A stretch of 64,000 nt of DNA from Pseudomonas putida (GTDB lineage: Bacteria > Pseudomonadota > Gammaproteobacteria > Pseudomonadales > Pseudomonadaceae): contig NZ_JAETZZ010000018.1 in assembly GCF_022627325.1 (NCBI RefSeq), positions 1 through 64,000 on the forward strand. Direction: 5' to 3'. Position numbers and translations under genes: made by a program. Below, one piece after another: positions 1 through 7,562 of the stretch. The notes under the pieces are model-generated. The model was given only the letters and a program-made list of their open reading frames with translations. It was not told the origin of the DNA and did no database searches. Numbering within the stretch: position 1 is the stretch's first letter; each line of letters opens with the position of its first letter.

Positions 1-8
1 CCCAGGCG

Positions 9-82
9 TTGGTAATTCTGGCCAGGAAGCTCGCACGAGTGGCATTCGCCCTGATGAGAAATCAGGACGAATACGTTACCAA
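9..82. other. Folded element of unknown nature at the left edge
   Basis: No credible gene is seen here. A 7-bp inverted repeat (TTGGTAA at 9-15, TTACCAA at 76-82) closes a region with three inner dyads: CTGGCCAG at 18-25, CTCG-CA-CGAG at 30-39, and a long hairpin at 44-72 (ATTCG-C-CCTGAT, loop GAGAA, ATCAGG-A-CGAAT, one mismatch). It could be a structured RNA, a mobile-element end or a degraded repeat. The window edge prevents a decision. Confidence 0.3.
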
Positions 83-130
83 AGGCGGGAAAATGGCTTG
101 CTGAGAACCATAGAATCTCCCACAGGGACC

Positions 131-297
131 GCGCAGTGCTTGAGCTCTGTGCTGTACCTGGACTGCCCCATGGCATTGGATTGGTGTCCAGCTTCCTGAA
201 GGCAGCCCAGGTCCGCGCAGTGCTTGAGCTCTGCGCTGTACCTGGACTGCCCAGGGCATTGGATTGGTGTCCAGATTCCTGAAGGCAGCCCAGATCC
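131..297. repeat. Two tandem copies of an 84-bp repeat
   Basis: Unit 1 is 131-214 and unit 2 is 215-297. Both begin GCGCAGTGCTTGAGCTCTG and they differ at only a few positions, including a 1-bp deletion in unit 2. The array is bracketed by an inverted pair: CTCCCACAGGGA at about 115-127 and TCCCTGTGGGAG at about 295-306. The right arm runs into a REP palindrome. Frames open through the repeat are taken as non-coding. Confidence 0.8.
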
Positions 298-322
298 CTG
301 TGGGAGCCGGCTTGCCGGCGAT
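298..322. repeat. REP-type palindrome
   Basis: CTGTGGGAGCCGGCTTGCCG and the following bases form the palindrome GCCGG-CTTG-CCGGC (306-319) behind a GTGGGAG head. This is the typical extragenic repeat of P. putida and its relatives. It lies about 90 bp upstream of the ABC ATPase gene. Confidence 0.75.
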
Positions 323-410
323 GAGGCCAGTGAAAACAGTGCAAACAGTTGCCCCAAAGCGGCGTTTGCAGCTATGCCTACTGTTGCCCCCCAAACAAGG
401 TCCCAAGCTA

Positions 411-1067
411 ATGTTGGTCGTCGAAAACCTGCGCAAGTCATTCGCCACCGCCCAAGGCCCCTTGGAGGTGCTGCGCGGGGTGGACCTGTCGCTGGACCGT
501 GGCAGCAGCCTGGCCCTGATGGGCGAGTCGGGCAGCGGCAAGAGCACCTTGCTGCACCTGCTGGCAGGCCTGGACCGCGCCGACAGCGGGCGCATCCTGA
601 TCGATGGCCAGCCATTGGACAACCGCGGCGAAGCTGCCTTGGCACGCTGGCGGCGCGAGAGCATCGGCCTGGTGTTCCAGCAGTACAACCTCATCAGCAG
701 CCTGGACGTGGCGGCCAACCTGGCCTTCCAAGCGCGCCTGGCGGGGCGCCATGACCCGGCCTGGGTGACCCACTTGGCCAGCCGGTTGGGGCTGGCCCCA
801 TTGCTGCAACGTTACCCGGAGCAACTGTCTGGCGGGCAGCAGCAGCGTGTTGCCATCGGCCGCGCGCTAGCCAGCCGGCCGTTACTGCTGCTGGCTGACG
901 AGCCCACCGGCAGCCTTGACGAGGCCAGCAGCGACGAGGTGTTGGCGCTGCTGCTGCAACTGGTGCACGAGGCGGGTAGCAGCGTGCTGATGGTGACCCA
1001 CAGCCAGCGCCTGGCCGCCAGGCTGCAGCGCCGCTGCATGCTGCAGATGGGCCGGGTGCAGGGGTGA
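411..1067 (+). CDS. ABC transporter ATP-binding protein (LolD/MacB-like, AttE-type)
   Basis: A 218-residue cytoplasmic ATPase that would power the permease encoded next. Walker A is GESGSGKST (residues 38-46), the Q-loop is VFQQ (about 88-91), the signature LSGGQ is at 139-143 and Walker B LLLLADEP at 158-165. The size and the QQYNLI sequence after the Q-loop fit the LolD/MacB group that pairs with FtsX-type permeases. The ATG at 411 is chosen because upstream in-frame starts would translate the repeat and REP; an AAGG lies about 10 bases upstream. The stop overlaps the permease start (GTGA). With the permease and the lipocalin-like lipoprotein it resembles the AttEFGH arrangement; the cargo is unknown. 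Confidence 0.9.
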   Translation: MLVVENLRKSFATAQGPLEVLRGVDLSLDRGSSLALMGESGSGKSTLLHLLAGLDRADSGRILIDGQPLDNRGEAALARWRRESIGLVFQQYNLISSLDVAANLAFQARLAGRHDPAWVTHLASRLGLAPLLQRYPEQLSGGQQQRVAIGRALASRPLLLLADEPTGSLDEASSDEVLALLLQLVHEAGSSVLMVTHSQRLAARLQRRCMLQMGRVQG

Positions 1068-3526
1068 TGAACAGTTTGCGGATCCCCTTGCAGGCCCTGT
1101 GCAGCCATTGGTGGCGCCACCGGCTGCAGTGCATCAGCATCTTCACCGGGCTGTGGCTGGCCACGGCGCTGTGGAGCGGCGTTCAGGCGCTCAACACCCA
1201 GGCCCGTAACGATTACGCACAAGCCAGTGCAGTGCTCGCCGGGCCTGCCCGCCCACAACTGGTGGCACGCTCGGGGCAGCGGTTCGACCAGGCGTTGTAT
1301 GTGCAATTGCGCAGGCTGGGCTGGCCGGTGACGCCCGTGCTGGAAGGGCGCCTGCGCCTGGCGGGGCAGCAGCAGGTCGCGTTGCGGCTGATCGGCATCG
1401 AGCCGCTTGGCCTGTTGCCGGGCATGGCCGTGGCCGGTGCCGATGTGCGGAATTTTGACGTGCAGGCGTTCGTGGGCACGCCGGGGCAAGCGTGGGTAGG
1501 CCCGGACACGCTGCGCCAGCTGGGCCGCCAGCCTGGCGAGCAGGTCAGCACGGTGGACGGGCAGGTACTGCCGCCGCTTACCTTGCACGCGCAGCTGGCA
1601 CCGGGTGTAGTGGTGGTCGACATCGGCCAGGCGCAGGCCTTGCTCGATGCCCCCGGGCAATTGTCGTGGCTGCTCAGCGACAGTGATCGGCCACTGCCGA
1701 GTGACATCGCGGCCAGCCTGAAACTGCAGCCGCCCGGCGACGATGCCGACCTGCAGCGGCTGACCGCCAGCTTTCACCTGAACCTCACCGCCCTCGGCCT
1801 GCTGGCCTTCGTGGTGGGGTTATTCATTGCCCATGCTGCCATCGGCCTGGCGCTGGAGCAGCGCCGCGGGTTGATCCGCACCTTGCGCGCATGCGGTGTG
1901 AGCCTGAAGGTGCTGTTGACAGCGCTCGCCTTGGAGTTGGGGTTGTTTGCCCTGTTGGGTGGTGTGGCGGGCGTGGCTGCAGGCTACCTGCTGGCCGCGC
2001 TGATGCTGCCTGATTTCGCCTCCAGCCTGCGCGGGCTTTATGGGGCCCAGGTCGCAGGGCAATTGCACTTGCCGGCCCACTGGTGGCTGGCAGGCATTGC
2101 CGTCAGCTTGTTCGGCGCACTGCTGGCGGGGCTCGACAGCCTGCTGCGTGCGGCGCGCCTGCCATTGCTGGCCTTGGCCCAGCCCCAGGCCTGGCGCCTG
2201 GCGCAAGTGCCTTGGTTGCGGCGCCAGGGTGGCGCTGGCGCCGTGCTGCTGATGGTGGCGGCGGGCTGCGGCTACCTGGGTCAGGGGCTGCCCAGTGCGT
2301 TCGGCATGCTGGCCGCTTTGCTGCTGGCGGCGGCGCTGTTGTTGCCGGGGTTGCTGGCGCTTTTGCTCGGCGGCCTGGCGCGGGTGTGCAAGCGCCCGCT
2401 GGCGCAGTGGTTCGTTGCCGACAGCCGCCAGCAACTGCCGGCCTTGAGCCTGGCATTGATGGCGCTGTTGCTGGCCTTGGCCGCCAGTGTCGGGGTCGGC
2501 GGCATGACCGAAGGCTTTCGCCGCACCTTCATCGGCTGGCTGGACCAGCGCCTGGCTGCCGATGTGTACGTCACGCCCCGCGACAGCGCGCAGGCGCAGC
2601 AGATCTACGCGCGCTTGCGGGCAGACCGTACCGTCAGCGCGGTGCTGCCCAGCTGGCGGGTGGACTGGCGCCTGCAGCAGTGGCCGGTGCAGGTACAGGG
2701 GGTGGATGATCACCGCTTCTACCGTCAGCACTGGCCATTGCTGCAGCAGGCGCCGGGCGCCTGGCAGGCGCTGGCCGACGGCCGTGGTGCGATGCTCAGC
2801 GAGCAGCTGGCCCGTCGCCTTGGCCTGGCTGTAGGGCAGGCCCTGCAGTTGCCTAGCGAGCCACCGCAGGCCATGGCCGTGGTGGGTATTTATGCCGACT
2901 ATGGCAACCCCAAGGGCCATGTGCTGGTCAACGCTGACTGGTTGCGCAGGCATGCACCAGCGGCCAGCCTGGCCGGCTTGAGCCTGCTGGTACCGCCTGA
3001 ACGGGTAGCTGCGCTGAAGGATGAACTGCAACGACGCTATGCCCTGGATGACAATCAGGTGGTGGAGCAGGCCCGCCTCAAGGCCTGGTCGAGCGAGGTG
3101 TTCAGCCGCACCTTCGCGGTCACCGCGGCATTGAACAGCCTGACGCTAGGGGTTGCCGGCGTTGCGTTGTTCATCAGCCAGCTGACCTTGAGCCAGCGCC
3201 GCCTGGGGCAGTTGGCGCCGTTGTGGGCGTTGGGTGTACCACGGCGCTGGCTGGCCTGGCTGAGCCTGGGGCAAACGCTGATGCTCAGTTGCTTCACCGT
3301 CCTGCTGGCGATACCCCTGGGCCTGCTGTTGGCCTGGTGCCTGGTGGCGGTGGTGAACGTGCAGGCGTTCGGTTGGCGGCTGCCTTGGCATGTATTTACC
3401 GGGCAGCTGGTGCAACTGGCCGTATTAGGTCTGTTGACCAGCCTGCTGGCCAGCGCCTGGCCGTTATGGCAGCTGGCACGCAGCCAGCCAAGCGCACTGT
3501 TGAGGCAATTTGCCGATGAAAACTGA
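1064..3526 (+). CDS. ABC transporter permease with FtsX-like domains
   Basis: An 820-residue inner-membrane protein. It has an N-terminal membrane segment, a large periplasmic domain, a hydrophobic block around residues 235-330 ending in an FtsX-type region, a central block of several helices, a second periplasmic domain and a final FtsX block. This double layout matches permeases of the MacB/LolC/AttF-G group. The start may be GTG 1064 (4-bp overlap with the ATPase) or ATG 1067. The end overlaps the lipoprotein gene by 11 bp, so the three genes form a tight operon. It probably extracts or releases a hydrophobic molecule at the outer face of the membrane (inference). Confidence 0.88.
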   Translation: MMNSLRIPLQALCSHWWRHRLQCISIFTGLWLATALWSGVQALNTQARNDYAQASAVLAGPARPQLVARSGQRFDQALYVQLRRLGWPVTPVLEGRLRLAGQQQVALRLIGIEPLGLLPGMAVAGADVRNFDVQAFVGTPGQAWVGPDTLRQLGRQPGEQVSTVDGQVLPPLTLHAQLAPGVVVVDIGQAQALLDAPGQLSWLLSDSDRPLPSDIAASLKLQPPGDDADLQRLTASFHLNLTALGLLAFVVGLFIAHAAIGLALEQRRGLIRTLRACGVSLKVLLTALALELGLFALLGGVAGVAAGYLLAALMLPDFASSLRGLYGAQVAGQLHLPAHWWLAGIAVSLFGALLAGLDSLLRAARLPLLALAQPQAWRLAQVPWLRRQGGAGAVLLMVAAGCGYLGQGLPSAFGMLAALLLAAALLLPGLLALLLGGLARVCKRPLAQWFVADSRQQLPALSLALMALLLALAASVGVGGMTEGFRRTFIGWLDQRLAADVYVTPRDSAQAQQIYARLRADRTVSAVLPSWRVDWRLQQWPVQVQGVDDHRFYRQHWPLLQQAPGAWQALADGRGAMLSEQLARRLGLAVGQALQLPSEPPQAMAVVGIYADYGNPKGHVLVNADWLRRHAPAASLAGLSLLVPPERVAALKDELQRRYALDDNQVVEQARLKAWSSEVFSRTFAVTAALNSLTLGVAGVALFISQLTLSQRRLGQLAPLWALGVPRRWLAWLSLGQTLMLSCFTVLLAIPLGLLLAWCLVAVVNVQAFGWRLPWHVFTGQLVQLAVLGLLTSLLASAWPLWQLARSQPSALLRQFADEN

Positions 3527-4574
3527 AACGTGGCTGTTGATGGCATGCCTGCTGCTGGCCGGCTGCGACCCGCCTGCGCCAGCACCCAAGAGCTTTGCGG
3601 GCCTGGGTGAGGATGCGGCGGCGTTCACCCAGGTGGTACCGGGGCATGCGCTGGCATTCCCCCGTGACCATGGCGCGCACGAGGGCTTTCGTATCGAATG
3701 GTGGTACGTCACCGCCAACCTGCGCGATGCCCAGGGCCGTGACTGGGGCGTGCAATGGACGTTGTTCCGCTCGGCCTTGCGGCCCGGGCCTGAGACCTGG
3801 AACTGGAACAGCCCCAACCTGTGGATGGGCCACGCCGCGCTGACCGGCCCGGGCGGCCATCAGGTCAGTGAAACCCTGGCGCGCGGTGGCATCGGCCAGG
3901 CTGGCGTCGAGGCGCAACCGTTCCGGGCGTGGATCAACGACTGGTCGCTGCTGGGCAAGCCCGGTGTCGAGCGCCTGCAGATGCGTGCCAGCGGGGAGGG
4001 GTTTGGCTATGACCTGGCCCTCACCAGCGATCAGCCGCTGCTGCTGCACGGGGTGCAGGGCTACAGCGAAAAATCCGGCAAGGGCCAGGCGTCGTACTAC
4101 TACAGTCAGCCGTTCTACAGGGTCAGTGGAGAGGTCGAGCGAGCGGGGCAGCGTGTCGCCGTCACAGGGCAGGCCTGGCTTGACCGGGAATGGAGCAGCC
4201 AGCCTTTGGCCGCCGGGCAAAGTGGCTGGGACTGGTTTTCCCTGCACCTGGATACGGGCGCCAAGCTGATGCTGTTCCAGGTACGCGAGGATCAAGGGCC
4301 GCCTTACCGCGCGGGCACCTGGGTCGATGCCCAGGGGCAGGTACGGGCGCTGCAGGGCGGGCAGATCGAATTGGCACCGCTGGCCTGGACGCGGCAAGAC
4401 AATGGCAAACAGGTGCCCACCCGCTGGCGGGTGAAAGTGCCAGCGGTGCAGGTGGATGTCGAGGTGGATGCGCTAGAGCCCAAGGCCTGGATGGGCACAC
4501 GCTTCCCTTATTGGGAGGGCCCGGTACGTGTGGGTGAGAAGGGCCGTGGGTATCTGGAGATGACGGGTTACTGA
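3516..4574 (+). CDS. AttH/CrtC-like lipocalin-fold lipoprotein
   Basis: A 352-residue predicted lipoprotein. The N-terminus MKTETWLLMACLLLAGC has a lipobox with Cys17. It then carries the paired lipocalin-like domains of the CrtC/AttH family (hydroxyneurosporene-synthase fold), with characteristic stretches such as RIEWWYVT, LDREWSSQ and GWDWFSLHL. Known relatives occur next to FtsX-type ABC systems, as here, so it is probably the substrate-handling partner of the exporter rather than a carotenoid enzyme. ATG 3516 is preferred because it gives a proper lipoprotein signal; an in-frame TTG lies two codons upstream. A strong hairpin follows. Confidence 0.85.
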   Translation: MKTETWLLMACLLLAGCDPPAPAPKSFAGLGEDAAAFTQVVPGHALAFPRDHGAHEGFRIEWWYVTANLRDAQGRDWGVQWTLFRSALRPGPETWNWNSPNLWMGHAALTGPGGHQVSETLARGGIGQAGVEAQPFRAWINDWSLLGKPGVERLQMRASGEGFGYDLALTSDQPLLLHGVQGYSEKSGKGQASYYYSQPFYRVSGEVERAGQRVAVTGQAWLDREWSSQPLAAGQSGWDWFSLHLDTGAKLMLFQVREDQGPPYRAGTWVDAQGQVRALQGGQIELAPLAWTRQDNGKQVPTRWRVKVPAVQVDVEVDALEPKAWMGTRFPYWEGPVRVGEKGRGYLEMTGY

Positions 4575-4575
4575 G

Positions 4576-4606
4576 GCCCGCACAGGCAGCGCAGTGCTGT
4601 GCGGGC
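4576..4606. terminator. Bidirectional hairpin terminator
   Basis: A perfect 10-bp stem (GCCCGCACAG at 4576-4585, CTGTGCGGGC at 4597-4606) with an 11-base loop lies between the convergent lipoprotein and aldo/keto reductase genes. There is no long T-tract. Confidence 0.7.
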
Positions 4607-4637
4607 ATCGGTTTGCCACGGGTGGGACTTCACAGGG

Positions 4638-5633
4638 CTACTTGAAGCCCGTCACCGCATGTGGCACGTACGGGGCTTGCAGGCGCTCCACTTCCTCAGC
4701 GCTGAGCTCGAACTGCAGCGCGCCAATCGCATCGTCGAGGTGCGCCACCTTCGATGCCCCTACGATCGGCGCCGAAACCCCTCGCTTGCCCAGGACCCAG
4801 GCCAGCGCCACCTGCGCCATGGGCACGCCACGTTCGCCGGCGATCTGTTCGACCACATCGATCACCCGACCGTCTTCCACTTCAGTTCTTTCATAGAACG
4901 ACTGGCCGGAAATGTCGGTACGGGTACGCTCGGTCTGCTGGCCATGCGGGCGGGTCAGGCGGCCGCGGGCCATCGGGCTCCAGGGCATCAGGCCCACGCC
5001 CTGGTCCAGGCACAGCGGGATCATTTCGCGTTCCTCCTCGCGGTAGATCAGGTTGAGGTAGTTCTGCATCGACACGAAGCGGCTCCAGCCGTTGCTGGCT
5101 GCCACCTGCTGGGCTTTGGCGAACTGCCAGGCATACATCGAGGAGGCGCCGATGTAGCGCGCCTTACCGGCTTTGACCACATCGTGCAGCGCTTCCATGG
5201 TCTCCTCGATGGGCGTGTGGTAGTCCCAGCGGTGGATCTGGTAGAGGTCTACATAGTCGGTGCCAAGGCGGGTGAGGCTGGCGTCGATATTGGCCATGAT
5301 CGCCTTGCGGGACAGGCCTTGTTCGTTGGGCCGGGTGCTGCCTTCCCACATGTTGGCCGGGAAGAACACCTTGGTGGCGATCACGGTTTCTTCGCGGCGG
5401 GTGAACGCCTTCAGCAGCTTGCCCAGGATCAGCTCCGAGGTGCCGGCCGAGTAGCTGTTGGCGGTGTCGAAGAAGTTGATGCCTTGCTCCACGGCGTGGC
5501 GGATGATCGGGCGGCTGTCGTCTTCGCCGAGGGTCCAGGGGTGGGTGCCGGCGCCCGGCTCGCCGAAGGTCATGCAGCCCAGGCACAGTTTCGAAACATC
5601 CAGGCCGGTGTTGCCCAACTTGACGTACTGCAT
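4638..5633 (-). CDS. Aldo/keto reductase
   Basis: A 331-residue NADPH-dependent oxidoreductase of the AKR superfamily. The opening MQYVKLGNTGLDVSKLCLG and the catalytic-region motifs FFDTANSYSAG (Asp/Tyr) and DLYQIHRWD (His) are visible, as is the C-terminal cofactor-binding region GASKVAHLDDAI. It resembles the YajO/Tas-like group acting on aldehydes or ketones; the substrate cannot be read from sequence. GAGGAG precedes the ATG. It lies 95 bp downstream of a LysR gene on the same strand, which may regulate it. Confidence 0.92.
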   Translation of the reverse strand: MQYVKLGNTGLDVSKLCLGCMTFGEPGAGTHPWTLGEDDSRPIIRHAVEQGINFFDTANSYSAGTSELILGKLLKAFTRREETVIATKVFFPANMWEGSTRPNEQGLSRKAIMANIDASLTRLGTDYVDLYQIHRWDYHTPIEETMEALHDVVKAGKARYIGASSMYAWQFAKAQQVAASNGWSRFVSMQNYLNLIYREEEREMIPLCLDQGVGLMPWSPMARGRLTRPHGQQTERTRTDISGQSFYERTEVEDGRVIDVVEQIAGERGVPMAQVALAWVLGKRGVSAPIVGASKVAHLDDAIGALQFELSAEEVERLQAPYVPHAVTGFK

Positions 5634-5728
5634 CCGCTTCTCCTCGTGGTCGTTTGCGATGGGTGAAGCTTAGCGGGGCTATGGCCCTGCGGAAATCCCG
5701 TATCGCTGCAGGCGAGCTCTGCAGAAAT

Positions 5729-6580
5729 TCACAAGCGCAGCAGTGGCTTGACCTGTTGCTGCAAAAAGTCGGTGACGGCCTTGATGCGTGGTGTATTGCG
5801 CACGTCCTCATGCACGGCCAGCCATATTTCGATGCTCATGGTTTGTGTTTCTTCCCCGATGGCCTGCAGGCCATGCTCCTGGGCCATGAACGCCGGCAGG
5901 CAGGCGATGCCGATGCCGCCGGCCGCCGCCTGGGCCTGGATACGCAGGTCGTTGCTTTGCAAGACCAAGGTTTGATGGTGGGTTTGCGCGAGCAACCACT
6001 GCTGCTGCGGCGACTTGGCCTGGGACTGGTCGTAGCCGATGTAGCGTGGCGCGCTGGTGCTGCGCAGGTAGCCGGGGGCGGCATACAGGCGGTAATCCAG
6101 GTGGCCGAGCAGGCTGGCCACCAGCGTCGGTTCGCTCGGCCTGGCCAAGGTGATGCTGATATCAGCCTCGCGCCGTGCCAGCGAGGCCCGGGACTTGCTG
6201 CCGACCAGCTTGAGGCGCAGCTGCGGATAGCGGCTGCACAACTCGCCCAGGCGGCGGGCGATGATGCTGCCCAGCAGCGCGGGCGGGGCGGCCAGCACCA
6301 CGTCGCCCGCAACCTGTTGCTGGTCCGCCGTGGCGAAGTGTTCGAGGGCGAAAGACGACTGGGTCATTTGCTCGGCATATTCGCCCACGCGGCGGCCCTG
6401 CTCGGTCAGCACATAGGCCCTGGGGCGGCGGTCGACCAGTTTTAGATTGAGCGCAGCTTCCAGCGCGGCGATGCGCCGGGCCACGGTGGCGTGGTCGACG
6501 CCCAATTGCTTGGCCGCAGCCGAGAGCGAGCCTTCGCTGATGAAGGCAGAGAAATGGCGCAGATCTTCCCAATCGAACAT
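5729..6580 (-). CDS. LysR-family transcriptional regulator
   Basis: A 283-residue regulator. The N-terminal helix-turn-helix (MFDWEDLRHFSAF, then GSLSAAAKQLGVDHATVARR) is followed by a substrate-binding domain of normal length. The ATG at 6580 is chosen because it places the family N-terminus correctly and has TGAGG upstream; an in-frame start nine codons earlier is less likely. It is transcribed toward the aldo/keto reductase gene and divergently from the gluconate dehydrogenase operon, which has its own PtxS operator. The ligand is unknown. Confidence 0.9.
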   Translation of the reverse strand: MFDWEDLRHFSAFISEGSLSAAAKQLGVDHATVARRIAALEAALNLKLVDRRPRAYVLTEQGRRVGEYAEQMTQSSFALEHFATADQQQVAGDVVLAAPPALLGSIIARRLGELCSRYPQLRLKLVGSKSRASLARREADISITLARPSEPTLVASLLGHLDYRLYAAPGYLRSTSAPRYIGYDQSQAKSPQQQWLLAQTHHQTLVLQSNDLRIQAQAAAGGIGIACLPAFMAQEHGLQAIGEETQTMSIEIWLAVHEDVRNTPRIKAVTDFLQQQVKPLLRL

Positions 6581-6703
6581 GGCGGGCCTCAGGTAAGGGG
6601 GCCCCATGATAAAGCCGTCAGGTCATTCTGTGGGCACGCGTTCACCCGCCAGACGCCTGCGCGAGGGGGCCTGCGCGGGTGGCCAAGGCCCATGCAAGTG
6701 GCA

Positions 6704-6717
6704 TGAAACCGGTTTCA
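6704..6717. promoter_or_regulatory. PtxS operator of the gluconate 2-dehydrogenase operon
   Basis: The perfect palindrome TGAAACCGGTTTCA is the known PtxS (LacI family) target. It lies 104 bp upstream of the first dehydrogenase gene. A TAGATT (6736-6741) could be the -10 box, which would put the operator over the -35 region (TTTCAA at 6713); this promoter placement is tentative. The same 14-mer recurs at 10780 and 11896. Confidence 0.92.
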
Positions 6718-6821
6718 AAATGTTTCCGAACCCGCTAGATTAGGCGGTTTATCAGGGCCTCTCCCTGACCGAAACCCAGACGGCGCAACCCAAGGCCGCC
6801 CAATGCTGATGAGGACTCGCA

Positions 6822-7559
6822 ATGCCTGAGCATGCCCCCGACAACCCGCGCCGGGACTTCCTGCGCAAAACGTTGACCCTGATTCCCGTGGTCACCGTGG
6901 CGACCAGCACCGGCCTGGGTGCCGGCCAACTGCTGGCCCAGCCGGCCCGCGAACCGAAGGTGCCCGCGACACCACCCGCTGGCCATTACCAGCCGACGTT
7001 CTTCACCGCTGAGGAATGGGCCTTCGTGCAGGCGGCGGTGTCGCGCATCATCCCCGCTGACGAACTGGGCCCCGGCGCACTCGAAGCAGGCGCCGCCGAA
7101 TTTATCGACCGCCAGATGAACACCCCCTATGCCACAGGTGCCCAGTGGTACATGCAAGGCCCGTTCAAGGCCGACGCCGCGCCGGAGCTTGGCTATCAGC
7201 TGCAACTGAGCCCACAGCAAATCTACCGCCTGGGCATCGCCGCTGCGGACGCCTGGTGCAAAAATGCCAGCGGCAAAACCTTCGCCGAGCAAGACAGCGC
7301 TACCCGAGACAAGGTTCTTGGCAAGATCGAAGCCGGTGAGATCGTTTTCGACCAATTGCCGGCAAAGGTTTTTTTCAGCCTGCTGGTGCAGAACACCCGC
7401 GAGGGGTTTTTCTGTGACCCGATTCACGGTGGCAACAAGGGCATGGTCGGCTGGACGCAAATCGGCTTCCCAGGTGCCCGCGCAGACTTCATGGATTGGG
7501 CCGAGCGCAACGAGCCTTACCCCTTCCCGGCAGTATCGATTCGTGGCGAGAGGGCGTAA
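6822..7559 (+). CDS. Gluconate 2-dehydrogenase, gamma (small) subunit
   Basis: A 245-residue subunit of the membrane-bound gluconate 2-dehydrogenase, which oxidises gluconate to 2-ketogluconate in the periplasm. It has a twin-arginine-type signal (RRDFLRK at residues 10-16, then a hydrophobic stretch) and the fold of the gluconate 2-dehydrogenase subunit 3 family (FFTAEEWAFVQAAVSRIIPADELGPGA). Tat export fits its role in carrying the FAD subunit across the membrane. It is first in a three-gene operon, 3 bp before the flavoprotein gene, under the PtxS operator at 6704. Confidence 0.93.
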   Translation: MPEHAPDNPRRDFLRKTLTLIPVVTVATSTGLGAGQLLAQPAREPKVPATPPAGHYQPTFFTAEEWAFVQAAVSRIIPADELGPGALEAGAAEFIDRQMNTPYATGAQWYMQGPFKADAAPELGYQLQLSPQQIYRLGIAAADAWCKNASGKTFAEQDSATRDKVLGKIEAGEIVFDQLPAKVFFSLLVQNTREGFFCDPIHGGNKGMVGWTQIGFPGARADFMDWAERNEPYPFPAVSIRGERA

Positions 7560-7562
7560 GGC

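Noticed and set aside
9..82. Integron attC site
   Set aside because: The element is closed by complementary 7-mers with folded inner stems, but it lacks the GTTRRRY/RYYYAAC core sites and there is no integrase or cassette array.
131..297. CRISPR array from the two 84-bp repeats
   Set aside because: Only two adjacent long copies without spacers, and no cas genes anywhere in the window.
264..410. N-terminal extension of the ABC ATPase gene
   Set aside because: It would translate the tandem repeat and REP. The family N-terminus and a ribosome site fit ATG 411.
1820..3031. Large antisense reading frames across the permease and many other genes
   Set aside because: They are typical of high-GC DNA, rich in Arg, Ala, Gln and His, and have no recognisable domains or ribosome sites.
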